Assembly (NCBI RefSeq): GCF_036186745.1
Contig: NZ_CP108086.1
Location: 3,968,001-4,032,000 of the forward strand
DNA length: 64,000 nt
Direction of reading: 5' to 3'
Source of the DNA: Microbispora hainanensis
GTDB taxonomy: Bacteria; Actinomycetota; Actinomycetes; Streptosporangiales; Streptosporangiaceae
The number at the start of each line of letters is the position of its first letter. Positions within the stretch are counted from its first letter, which is position 1. Below the pieces are notes generated by a model that was not told where the DNA came from, ran no database searches, and was given only the letters and a program-made list of their open reading frames with translations. Made by a program: the position numbers and the translations under genes. This document shows, one piece after another, positions 27,847 to 35,180 of this stretch.

Positions 27847-28775
27847 GCCTCACCCGCCTGGGTGCCGCGCCGCCACCGGGTGACGCGCTTCTCGAGCAGC
27901 AGGAAGATCGCGTTGAACAGGTAGCCGATGACGGCGACCGTGAGCACGCCGGCCAGCAGTTGCCGCAGGTTGAAGTTCTGCTGGGCGAACATCAGGTAGT
28001 AGCCGATGCCGTCGTTTCCAGAGAGCATGCCGATGACGACCGCGAGCACCAGCGACATGCCCAGCGACTGCCGCATGCCGACGAGGATGTACGGCGTCGC
28101 GAACGGCAGGGCGATCTCTTTCTGGGTCTGCAGCCACGACAAGCGGTACGTCTGCGCGGTCTCGGCGAGGATCTTCGACACGCCGCGGGCGCCGGCGTAA
28201 GAGTTGATGATCATCGGGAAGATGCCTCCGGTGAGGAACACGGCGATCTTCATCTGGTCGCCGAGCCCGAGGAACAGGATGTAGATCGGCAGGATCGCGG
28301 TGGCCGGAGTGAGCCGCAGGATCTCGACGAGCGGCTCGGACAGCCCCCAGATCACCCGTGATCGGCCCATCAGGAAACCGATTCCGACGCCGAGCGGCAC
28401 CGCGAGCGCCAGCGCCTCGGCCATCGTGCGCAGGGTGATCGACAGTTGCCGCAGCAGATCGCCCTCGGTCGCCTCTCGCCACCACGTCTCGACGATGCGG
28501 TCCGGCGAGGAGATGGTCGGGTCGTAGTGGACGCCCGAGTAGGCCTGCCAGAAAACGACGATCAAGGCGACGAGCGTCCAGCCGGACGCTCGGCTGCGGA
28601 GGTAGCGGCGCACCGTCCGGCGTACGGGGCCGACGGGCCTGAGCCCGTTCTCCACGGGGGCCGCGCCGTCCGGCCCGGTGACGGTCGCGGGGGTGGCCCC
28701 CGGAGTGGTCTCGGTGACGGCCATGGCGTCGGCCCGCGGGCTGGGCTTGAGTGGTGTTCCGGCGATGTCGGTCAT
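27843..28775 (-). CDS. ABC transporter permease, SsuC/TauC-like
   Basis: A 310-residue BPD_transp_1 permease for sulfonate, taurine or nitrate-type importers. About six membrane helices begin near residue 65 (WTLVALIVVFWQAYSG). The cytoplasmic EAA loop is the segment ETAQTYRLSWLQTQKEIALP, which contacts the ATPase. The first 60 residues are a Pro/Ala/Thr-rich cytosolic extension, longer than usual for SsuC. ATG 28775 is preceded by AAGGAC and lies 10 bases after the ATPase stop. The frame extends upstream without a ribosome binding site and is ignored. Confidence 0.9.
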   Translation of the reverse strand: MTDIAGTPLKPSPRADAMAVTETTPGATPATVTGPDGAAPVENGLRPVGPVRRTVRRYLRSRASGWTLVALIVVFWQAYSGVHYDPTISSPDRIVETWWREATEGDLLRQLSITLRTMAEALALAVPLGVGIGFLMGRSRVIWGLSEPLVEILRLTPATAILPIYILFLGLGDQMKIAVFLTGGIFPMIINSYAGARGVSKILAETAQTYRLSWLQTQKEIALPFATPYILVGMRQSLGMSLVLAVVIGMLSGNDGIGYYLMFAQQNFNLRQLLAGVLTVAVIGYLFNAIFLLLEKRVTRWRRGTQAGEA

Positions 28776-28785
28776 GGCTGGTCCT

Positions 28786-29616
28786 TCACTCGGCACCGAC
28801 GACGAGGCTGAGCACCTCGCGACGGAGGCGGAGATAGCGGGGGTCCTCGCGGAAGTCGACCTGCGTGCGCGGGTACGGGATGTCGACGGTGACGTCGCGT
28901 TCGATCCCACCGCCCTTCTCGCGAAGCACGATCACCCGCTGCGACAGGTAGAGGGCCTCTTCGATGTCATGCGTGACGAACAGGACGGTGAGGCCGTGCT
29001 CCTTCCAGATCCGGAGCACGAGGTCCTGAAGTGTGCCGCGGCTGAGCGCGTCGACCGCGCTGAACGGCTCGTCGAGCAGCAGCAGTTCGGGACGCGCGGC
29101 GAGGGCCCGCGCGATCGCGACCCGCTGCTGCATGCCGCCGGACAGTTCACTGGGGTAGCGGTTGAAGGTCCCCCCGAGCCCCACCTCTTCGAGGTGCTCC
29201 CGGATCAGCTCGTCCTCCTGTGCCTTGGACACACGGGAGGCGCCGTGCCCGTGCCGCAGCCCGAAGCGGACGTTGTCGCCGACCGTGCGCCACGGCAGCA
29301 GCGACTCGTTGTAGTTCTGGAAGACGTAGCGGGCGCTGTCGGGCGGCCCGTCCACCCGTTCGGCGCCGACGCGGATGGTGCCGGAGGTCGGCTTCTCCAG
29401 CCCCGCGACGAGGCGGAGGAGGGTGGACTTGCCGCAGCCGGAACGCCCGACGACGGAGACGAAGGCGCCCCGCTCGATCGTCAGGCTCACCGGAGAGAGC
29501 CCGCGTACGACGTTCCCGTCGAGCGCGAGGTAGTCCTTGCCGGCGCCGTCGATGGTGATGACGCCATGACGGACGCCATCGGTCAGGGCGGTTTCGGCCT
29601 CGAGTGCGTGTGTCAT
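28786..29616 (-). CDS. ABC transporter ATP-binding protein, SsuB/TauB-like
   Basis: A 276-residue nucleotide-binding subunit. Walker A is GRSGCGKST (about 57-65), the Q-loop region is RYVFQNYNESLLPW, the signature is LSGGMQQRVAIARAL, Walker B is LLLLDEPFSAVD and the switch His is in FVTHDIEEAL. All catalytic elements are intact. The LLPW after the Q-loop is characteristic of the nitrate/sulfonate/taurine importer subfamily. It sits between the substrate-binding protein and the permease, which is the expected order. Confidence 0.93.
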   Translation of the reverse strand: MTHALEAETALTDGVRHGVITIDGAGKDYLALDGNVVRGLSPVSLTIERGAFVSVVGRSGCGKSTLLRLVAGLEKPTSGTIRVGAERVDGPPDSARYVFQNYNESLLPWRTVGDNVRFGLRHGHGASRVSKAQEDELIREHLEEVGLGGTFNRYPSELSGGMQQRVAIARALAARPELLLLDEPFSAVDALSRGTLQDLVLRIWKEHGLTVLFVTHDIEEALYLSQRVIVLREKGGGIERDVTVDIPYPRTQVDFREDPRYLRLRREVLSLVVGAE

Positions 29617-29666
29617 GTGAAGGCCTCACGAGAATGGGTTGCCGCTGGGCATCGCTTGTGGTGTCC

Positions 29667-29699
29667 GGTGGCGGCGGGTGCGTTTCCGGGCCCGCCACC
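29667..29699. other. Intercistronic hairpin between binding protein and ATPase genes
   Basis: GGTGGCGG (29667-29674) can pair with CCGCCACC (29692-29699) in the 90-base gap. Such hairpins often stabilise the upstream binding-protein mRNA or attenuate downstream expression, giving excess binding protein. The structure is read by eye only. Confidence 0.4.
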
Positions 29700-29706
29700 A
29701 CCGCGG

Positions 29707-30810
29707 TCATCCCGCGTTCACGGGCGGCTGGATCAGCTCCGGTTCCGGTTGCAGCGCCGAAGGGAAGACCAGGTCGTGCAGGTCGACGCCCTTCTGGATC
29801 TTGTCCGGCGCGTACTGCAGGCCGAGCTCATACCAGGACTGCGTGGCGTCGAAGTCGAACGGCCCAGGCTGCGTGTTCGTCAGCAGGTTGTCGACCTTCT
29901 GCGGGTCGCCGCCGGTGAGCTTCGACAGGTCGATCTGCTGGTACTTGAGCAGGATCGGCTGCAGTTTCTCCGGCGTCAGCGTCTTGAACCAGACATAGGA
30001 CGCGTGCAGTGCTTTGTCGAAGGCGTGGGCCACAGCCTGGTGCTCGGGGTTTTCCAGCCACTCGCCTGTGGCCCAGAACGCGGCCGTTGTCGCCTTCAGG
30101 TTCGACCACTGCGACGAGTCGGGGTTGCCCAGGACCCGGAAGTTGTACGCGCCCGGCTGCCCCTCGTTGGTGTAGGCCTGGTTCCACTGGCCGAAGAAGG
30201 CGTCGACGGAGTTGCTCGCCAGCGCCTGCGGCGCGGCCGCCTGAGCCTGGACGATCGAATACTTGACCTGGTTCGGGTCGACCCCGTTGGCCTTGAGGAA
30301 ACCCCGCAGGTTGACCGTGTGCTGCGGAACCGGCGGCAGGGCGATGGTCTTCCCGGCGAGGTCGGCGGGCGTCTTGATGGGCCCGTCCGCCTGGACGAGG
30401 ATCGGGAACTGCTTGGCGTTGGTGTTGTTGTTGGCGACCAGCTTGAGGTTGAAGCCCTGCGCCTTGGCGTTTATGCCGGCGTAGAGATCCGCGTAGCCGA
30501 TCTCGCCGCTGCCCCCCTGCAGCGCCGCGAGCACCTGGGTGCCGTTGGCGAGCTGGCTCTCCTCGACGGACAGGCCGTACTTGGCGAAGAAGCCGTAGTC
30601 CCTGGCGAGTGCGATGTTGAAGGCACCCGATGTGTTGATCACTTTGAGTTCGACCGGATGCGCGGGGTCCAGCGCGTGCACGGCGGAGGCGTTGCCGGCG
30701 GCGGCCGGTGCGGAGGAGCCGCTGCCGCCGCAGCTGGAGAGCACGGTGGAGGCGGCGAGCGCGGCGATGCCGGAGGCGAGCCATCTGTGGCGCCGGCGAT
30801 TCGTCGACAC
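29707..30810 (-). CDS. ABC transporter substrate-binding lipoprotein, SsuA/NMT1-like
   Basis: A 367-residue extracytoplasmic binding protein. The signal region ends in lipobox LSSC with lipidated Cys27. The mature part has the SsuA/NMT1 pattern: IALARDYGFFAKYGLSVEE, VLAALQGGSGEIGYAD, PADLAGKTIALPP and LASNSVDAFFGQWNQAYTNEG. It should capture an organosulfur anion or a related small molecule and feed the SsuB/SsuC-like pair downstream. GTG 30810 has AAAGGAA six bases upstream and is preferred over the longer frame to 30921, which would put the signal peptide internally. Confidence 0.9.
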   Translation of the reverse strand: MSTNRRRHRWLASGIAALAASTVLSSCGGSGSSAPAAAGNASAVHALDPAHPVELKVINTSGAFNIALARDYGFFAKYGLSVEESQLANGTQVLAALQGGSGEIGYADLYAGINAKAQGFNLKLVANNNTNAKQFPILVQADGPIKTPADLAGKTIALPPVPQHTVNLRGFLKANGVDPNQVKYSIVQAQAAAPQALASNSVDAFFGQWNQAYTNEGQPGAYNFRVLGNPDSSQWSNLKATTAAFWATGEWLENPEHQAVAHAFDKALHASYVWFKTLTPEKLQPILLKYQQIDLSKLTGGDPQKVDNLLTNTQPGPFDFDATQSWYELGLQYAPDKIQKGVDLHDLVFPSALQPEPELIQPPVNAG

Positions 30811-31338
30811 GGGATTTCCTTTCAGGGGGGGTGGTTGCGGGGAGAGATGTGGTGGGGCGGAGGACGTCGGTTCTCGAGAGCCGGCGGGATGGCCTTCGGG
30901 CATGCGCGGGGACCCCCGCACGCACGGCAGTGCGGCGGCGGGGGCACGCCGACGAGGGAAGTGGCAGGCCGGAGGCGAAGGCCGCCGACGCGCGTCAACC
31001 GGGGATCAGGACGTCCGGGCGGACCAGGCCGCCCGTGGGGATGCGCCCGGGGTTTCGTTCAGAGTCCGAGGAGATCGCGTACGGATCCGGGCGCACAGGA
31101 TCGGTCGGCGTCGCCATGTTCACGACGTCGCCATGTTCACGACGCCGCCATGTGATGGGGCCGCCATGTGATGGGGCCGCCGTGTGAAGGGCAGGCCGGG
31201 GTCGTCGCCGGTGGGGTGAGCGGCGACAGGGGCGGCGCGGACACCGGACGCCGGATGGTTCTGGGGAGGGACGAGGAAGCCGGCGCCGGTCATGCCTTCG
31301 ACAGGGCGGAGATCGGGTGGAAGGGGGTAGACAGGCAG
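30811..31338. other. 528-base gap upstream of the importer operon
   Basis: No credible gene. It holds a cluster of degenerate 15-18-bp tandem repeats (31109-31190) and a GTCGCCG/CGGCGAC hairpin (31204-31210/31221-31227) that may end the flavin reductase transcript. I could not find a convincing -35/-10 pair for the importer operon. Confidence 0.5.
31109..31190 (+). repeat. Degenerate short tandem repeats
   Basis: Two exact 17-bp copies of CGTCGCCATGTTCACGA (31109-31125, 31126-31142) are followed by three shorter variants containing CCGCCATGTGATGGGG. They lie just downstream of the flavin reductase gene and upstream of the importer operon. There is no spacer of unique sequence, so this is not a CRISPR array. 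Confidence 0.8.
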
Positions 31339-31845
31339 TCAGGAGTGGGGGATGAATCGGCCGAAACGGCCCTGATGGTATAGCAGCGGGCGGCTGGTGC
31401 CGTGCACCGTGGCCTCGCAGACCAGGCCCACGACGAGCACGTGGTCGCCCACTTCGGCCGTCGTGTGCGGCAGGCAGACCAGGTGCACCGACGCGTCGCT
31501 CAGCAGCGGAGCCCCGAAGGGGCCGCGATGCCAGCGAGTCGGCTCGGCGAAACGGTCGATGCCCTTGCGTGCGAATCTGACCGCGAGCTCATCCTGGTCG
31601 CTGGTGAGCATGTTGACGGCGAAGTGGCCGGCTGAGCGCAACCGGGGCCAGGTGCTCGAGGATTGGTTCACATAGAAGGAGACCAGCGGCGGCTCCAGGC
31701 TCACCGAGGAGAACGACGTCGCGGTCAGGCCGATGGGGGTTTCGTCGTCCTGAGCGGTGATCACTACGACACCGGCGGCGTGCGCCGCCAGCGCTCTGCG
31801 GAACCGCTCGCCGTCCACGGCCCGCCCTGACAGGGTCTCGGTCAC
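31339..31845 (-). CDS. Flavin reductase (HpaC/SsuE-like, DIM6/NTAB family)
   Basis: A 168-residue flavin reductase-like protein with the split-barrel signatures ALAAHAAGVVVITA, GLTATSFSSVSLEPPLVSFYV and GHFAVNMLTSDQ, ending in YHQGRFGRF. It supplies reduced FMN to two-component monooxygenases, here most likely the LLM enzymes of the adjacent operon. GTG 31845 follows GGAAGGAGCGGGAAG. The start codon overlaps the stop of a 21-codon upstream ORF (GTGA), so translation is probably coupled. A promoter is recognisable about 370 bases upstream. The frame is open to 32031 but without support. Confidence 0.9.
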   Translation of the reverse strand: MTETLSGRAVDGERFRRALAAHAAGVVVITAQDDETPIGLTATSFSSVSLEPPLVSFYVNQSSSTWPRLRSAGHFAVNMLTSDQDELAVRFARKGIDRFAEPTRWHRGPFGAPLLSDASVHLVCLPHTTAEVGDHVLVVGLVCEATVHGTSRPLLYHQGRFGRFIPHS

Positions 31846-31907
31846 CTTCCCGCTCCTTCCCTGCGGGGAGCCGTGCGTTGTCTGCCCTCTGATGTCACGA
31901 TGCACAT
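31842..31907 (-). CDS. Upstream leader ORF (21 aa) coupled to flavin reductase
   Basis: ATG 31907-31905 is preceded by GAGAGGGGAAAT with good spacing and opens a 21-codon frame, MCIVTSEGRQRTAPRREGAG plus one Arg. Its TGA (31844-31842) overlaps the GTG of the flavin reductase gene by the GTGA arrangement. Sulfur-metabolism genes in actinobacteria often carry short Cys-containing leader peptides; this one has a Cys at codon 2 and several Arg codons. Role as a sensor of Cys supply is a hypothesis. Short length makes chance occurrence possible, but the strong ribosome binding site and exact overlap argue for translation. Confidence 0.5.
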   Translation of the reverse strand: MCIVTSEGRQRTAPRREGAGR

Positions 31908-32191
31908 CGGATTTCCCCTCTCGCGGCCATGCCGCGGACGCCGCCATGTCACGTCGCGCGGGCCCCTGGGGGAACCGCGTGGCGGTAGGCGGCACACGGG
32001 TGTTCACATTGGTGGTCGTGAAGGCGACCACGGCCTTGGATCTGTCGCTACGGGAGAGGTGGAAGGACTCGGGTACCAGCAGCGATCTCGCCGAGTCGGA
32101 CGGGCGGGATCAGCGACACTGCGCGCTGGCGACGTGCCCGAAGTCAACGTGAGGGCGCCGGATCAAAGGTAAATCCTGGCTCATAACACTC

Positions 32192-32220
32192 AATGTAGAT
32201 CTACGAGCCCTATAAGTCAA
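32192..32220 (-). promoter_or_regulatory. Sigma70-like promoter for the flavin reductase transcript
   Basis: On the minus strand TTGACT (32220-32215) is followed by a 17-base spacer and TACATT (32197-32192). The spacer end and -10 contain the palindrome GTAGATCTAC (32195-32204), a possible operator. The region is the most AT-rich stretch nearby. The leader to the GTG at 31845 would be about 340 bases. Confidence 0.6.
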
Positions 32221-32432
32221 CATTTCCTACTCGCTTTATCGGGAAATCTGTCGGACGGGGTCGCCAGCGGCGTTCCCCCGCCTCACGTCGAGCATCGAGG
32301 GCATGGATCGGAGTCGTGCGGCCCAACCACTAGACGCACGTGGTGGCCGAGCAGCGGCGTCCTGGCCGGGCTCTACCCGGGCCCGGTGGAACCTCGAACT
32401 CAACCTGGGGTGTTCGTTGCGGGTCCGCGGCC
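32221..32432. other. Intergenic stretch without recognised features
   Basis: Between the flavin reductase promoter and the stop of the leftward lipoprotein gene. I see no gene, RNA or strong hairpin here. Confidence 0.5.
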
Positions 32433-33176
32433 TTACCCGGTGGCGGTGTAGCGGTTGGCGAGGTTCCTGCACATGACGTTCAATGAGCCGATCCACAGGA
32501 TCGTGAAGCGATAGCCCTGGCTCGTCCTGGTGACGGCGTCGGCACAGAAGCCGGGACGGAAACCGTCATCTCTGAGGACGTCTCCCCTGGGGACGTCGAA
32601 CGGCAGCCTTCTCAGCAGCCAGCAGACCCCGGTGTCGACCAGCGCGTCCAGGTCTCCGCGGACGACCGCGACCATGCCGATCGACCACGCGGCCCTGTCG
32701 TGGTGATACACCCCGAGCGCCAGGTGGTCGGTCTCATAGGCGCACTCCGCCGCGTCGTTGACGGCGTTCACCCTGCCGACGAAGCGCTCGAGCCCGCCGC
32801 GGAACTCCCTGAACTCCTCGGAGCGCCCTTCGGGGATGAAACCGAGGACGTCCTCGGCCAGGCCCGCGATGCTGATGCAGGGGTTCTGCATGACCACACT
32901 GACCCCCTCCGCCGGTGAAAAGCTCGGGAGCTGGGACCTCGTGATGGGTCCCGGGGCAGGGCAGACCGGGCCCTTGGGTTTCTCCGGCTCCTTCGGCTGC
33001 TTCGCCTTCTTCGGCTCCTGCACCTGCCCCTTCTCGGTCTCCGAGGCACTCGAGCCGCCCCCGGACTCCACGTCCAGACACGACGTGGTGGAAAGGGAGA
33101 CCGACAGGAGGACGGCGAGCAACCTGTACGCCATCGAACGACGGGCGGCGAACGCTGAAGCAAGAGATCGGCGCAT
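32433..33176 (-). CDS. Putative lipoprotein of unknown function
   Basis: A 247-residue exported protein. The basic N-terminus and hydrophobic stretch AYRLLAVLLSVSLSTTSC end in a lipobox with Cys33, so it should be membrane-anchored. A low-complexity Lys/Pro/Glu segment (about 48-70) is a flexible tether. The remaining 175 residues carry six further Cys residues, suggesting disulfides, and no family I recognise. It has its own transcription direction with the downstream DMFase-like gene on the same strand, but 162 bases apart. Four 15-bp repeats lie directly upstream of the start. Confidence 0.65.
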   Translation of the reverse strand: MRRSLASAFAARRSMAYRLLAVLLSVSLSTTSCLDVESGGGSSASETEKGQVQEPKKAKQPKEPEKPKGPVCPAPGPITRSQLPSFSPAEGVSVVMQNPCISIAGLAEDVLGFIPEGRSEEFREFRGGLERFVGRVNAVNDAAECAYETDHLALGVYHHDRAAWSIGMVAVVRGDLDALVDTGVCWLLRRLPFDVPRGDVLRDDGFRPGFCADAVTRTSQGYRFTILWIGSLNVMCRNLANRYTATG

Positions 33177-33189
33177 CCGGCTTGTCCCC

Positions 33190-33249
33190 CCATCTCGCCC
33201 CGGCCCATCTCGCCCCGGCCCATGTCACCCCGGCCCATGTCACCCCGGC
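33190..33249 (+). repeat. Four 15-bp tandem repeats upstream of the lipoprotein gene
   Basis: Two copies of CCATCTCGCCCCGGC (33190-33204, 33205-33219) are followed by two copies of CCATGTCACCCCGGC (33220-33234, 33235-33249). They begin 13 bases before the start codon, in the expected 5' untranslated region. Confidence 0.85.
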
Positions 33250-33299
33250 CAGTAACCGCCGTCACATCCTGATCCGGGGCGGCCGGCGAAGCGACGTCC

Positions 33300-33318
33300 C
33301 GGTCCGCTCAGCGGACCG
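33300..33318. terminator. Hairpin after the NRPS left operon
   Basis: CGGTCCG (33300-33306) and CGGACCG (33312-33318) pair perfectly across CTCAG. It lies 20 bases after the stop of the DMFase-like gene, consistent with the end of the leftward NRPS operon. Confidence 0.45.
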
Positions 33319-33338
33319 TTGGGGGCGCAATCTTCCGA

Positions 33339-35180
33339 TCAGACGTGTCGCCAGCGCAGGGGAGTGCCGGGTCCGGCGGCGACGACGAGCCCGGCGTGGG
33401 TGGTGAACATGGTGCCCGGCACCGCCTCCGCGTGGCACTCCCAGTCGCTCGCGGAAGGCGGGGGAAGCCGGGTCAGCAGACGGCCCTCGGAGTCGAGGGC
33501 GAAGAGCCTGCCGTTCATCCCGCCGAGGGCGACGGCGCCTCCCGACGAGCCCACGTGCTCCCAGCCGTCGCCGCCGAACGGCCGCCGCCACAACCCGCCG
33601 CAGGACGTGGCGACCCAGAAGGTGCAGTCGGCCACGGCCAGGCCCACGGCGGACCCGGGCGCGGGGCCGGCCTCCTGCCATCCCGGCTCGTCGTGGCGCA
33701 GCAGCCGCCCGTCGTGCGTGACGCCGTACAGGCCGACGGCGACGCCGCCCGCGGCCTCGCGCGGGACGGCGAGGGCGCGTACGTCGTCGGCGGGGCCGAC
33801 GGGCCGCCAGGGCAGGTTCTGGCCGCACAACTCCCGGGCCAGCAGCGTGCCGTCCGCGCTCACCGCGTGCAGCGTGCGGCCGAGCACCGCGAGCGCCCGC
33901 AGGTCGGCCGGCGGGCCGATGACGTCCCAGCGCTCCTCGCCGGGAGCGGCCGACAGCCGGTCGACCACGTTGCGGGTGATCCGGTCGACGACGGGATCGT
34001 GCAGGCCGTTGCCCCAGTTCACCGTGGCCGCGGTGAAGACCGTGCCGAGACCGCTGGTGAACACGCCCATGGTCGCCATGCCGCCCTGGCCGTACGCGCT
34101 CCAGTGCCGCAGGTCGGCGGTGGCGAGGACGACGAACGACGAGGGCGTGCCGTCCCTGCCGGTCGCCCGGGGCACCCCGCCGACCTCCTCGAACTCCGCG
34201 GCGTCGGTCTCGTAGCCCAGGCAGCCCTCGCCGAACTTGTCGCCGTCGGTCAGCCCCGTCCCCTCGAACACCCAGTGCGCCGCGAAACGCGTGGTGTACG
34301 ACTCTTCCAGCATGCGCGGCATGTGCGGCCCCCAGGCTCCGGCGCCCGCGCGGAAGCTCACCCCGGTCAGCGTGTTCTCCGGCCGGTTCACCGGCGCGGC
34401 CGACCACTCGACGGTCGTCTGCCGGGGATCGGTGGCGGCGATGGGGTCGGTCACCGGGTCGCGGTGGCACACCATGGTGCGGCCGCCGTCTTCGAGCCTG
34501 ATCTGCCACCAGCACGTGTTGCCGGAAAAGAAGGCAACGTTGCCGCCGCGCCTCACGAACTCCTCGACGGCGTCGCGCATCCCGAGCGACCAATACTCGT
34601 CGTGCCCGTTGACGATCAGCAGCCGATGGCGGGACAGAAGATCGAGGCCGTCATGGAGGTCCAGGTTGGAGCAGTAGGCGACGTCGTAGCCGCCGCGGCG
34701 CAGCCACCGCATCAGCCCCTCCTCCCAGCGTTCGGGAGGAGGCCCGCCGCCGGGCCGGTCGAAGGTCACCCGCGCGGCCCGCGTGGGCGACTCGGTCCAG
34801 TAGATGCTCTGCCCCGGTTCCCCCGCCCTGTTGTACGCCTGCCAGGTGGTGAAGGGGACGCTCAGCAGCACCGGCGAGCCGGGCACGGCCTGCCGCACCA
34901 CGAAGTAGACCTCGTTGTCCGGGCACGGCGTGGTCCCCGGCAGCCCGAACGGCCACGGCTGCTCGGGGCCGAAGCGGGCCCGATAGAGCGAGCTGCGCCA
35001 GCCGGAGGGGATGTCGAGCTCCCAGTGGGGCGCGGAGGCGGTTCCCTCGAAGACCACCCGGTCGTCGGTGGCGTCGGTCACCACCACGGGCGCCGGGTGG
35101 TCGAGGACGAAGCCGAGCGATGTCCCCTGCACGCAGGACGTCGACATGGCATAGGCGCGTACGGTCATCGGACTGGTCAT
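33339..35180 (-). CDS. N,N-dimethylformamidase large-subunit-like protein
   Basis: A 613-residue protein. Residues about 20-430 match the C-terminal region of N,N-dimethylformamidase beta subunits: SLYRARFGPEQPWPFGLPG, VPFTTWQAYNRAGEPGQSIY, then LLIVNGHDEYWSLGMRDAVE and GGNVAFFSGNTCWWQIR. Known members hydrolyse formamides or occur in natural-product clusters with unproven roles. The C-terminal 170 residues look like a beta-propeller of tectonin type (repeated W-x-x-VGPADDVRALAV-like strands). ATG 35180 overlaps the stop of the condensation gene (ATGA), so it belongs to the NRPS operon. It may deformylate, form or break an amide in the product. No signal peptide is seen. Confidence 0.8.
   Translation of the reverse strand: MTSPMTVRAYAMSTSCVQGTSLGFVLDHPAPVVVTDATDDRVVFEGTASAPHWELDIPSGWRSSLYRARFGPEQPWPFGLPGTTPCPDNEVYFVVRQAVPGSPVLLSVPFTTWQAYNRAGEPGQSIYWTESPTRAARVTFDRPGGGPPPERWEEGLMRWLRRGGYDVAYCSNLDLHDGLDLLSRHRLLIVNGHDEYWSLGMRDAVEEFVRRGGNVAFFSGNTCWWQIRLEDGGRTMVCHRDPVTDPIAATDPRQTTVEWSAAPVNRPENTLTGVSFRAGAGAWGPHMPRMLEESYTTRFAAHWVFEGTGLTDGDKFGEGCLGYETDAAEFEEVGGVPRATGRDGTPSSFVVLATADLRHWSAYGQGGMATMGVFTSGLGTVFTAATVNWGNGLHDPVVDRITRNVVDRLSAAPGEERWDVIGPPADLRALAVLGRTLHAVSADGTLLARELCGQNLPWRPVGPADDVRALAVPREAAGGVAVGLYGVTHDGRLLRHDEPGWQEAGPAPGSAVGLAVADCTFWVATSCGGLWRRPFGGDGWEHVGSSGGAVALGGMNGRLFALDSEGRLLTRLPPPSASDWECHAEAVPGTMFTTHAGLVVAAGPGTPLRWRHV

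Noticed and set aside
31109-31190. Possible CRISPR array
   Set aside because: Repeats are directly adjacent without unique spacers and decay quickly.
31846-32191. SAM or other riboswitch in the flavin reductase leader
   Set aside because: I could not recognise a conserved riboswitch core; the short coupled ORF explains the end of the leader better. A covariance-model search would settle it.
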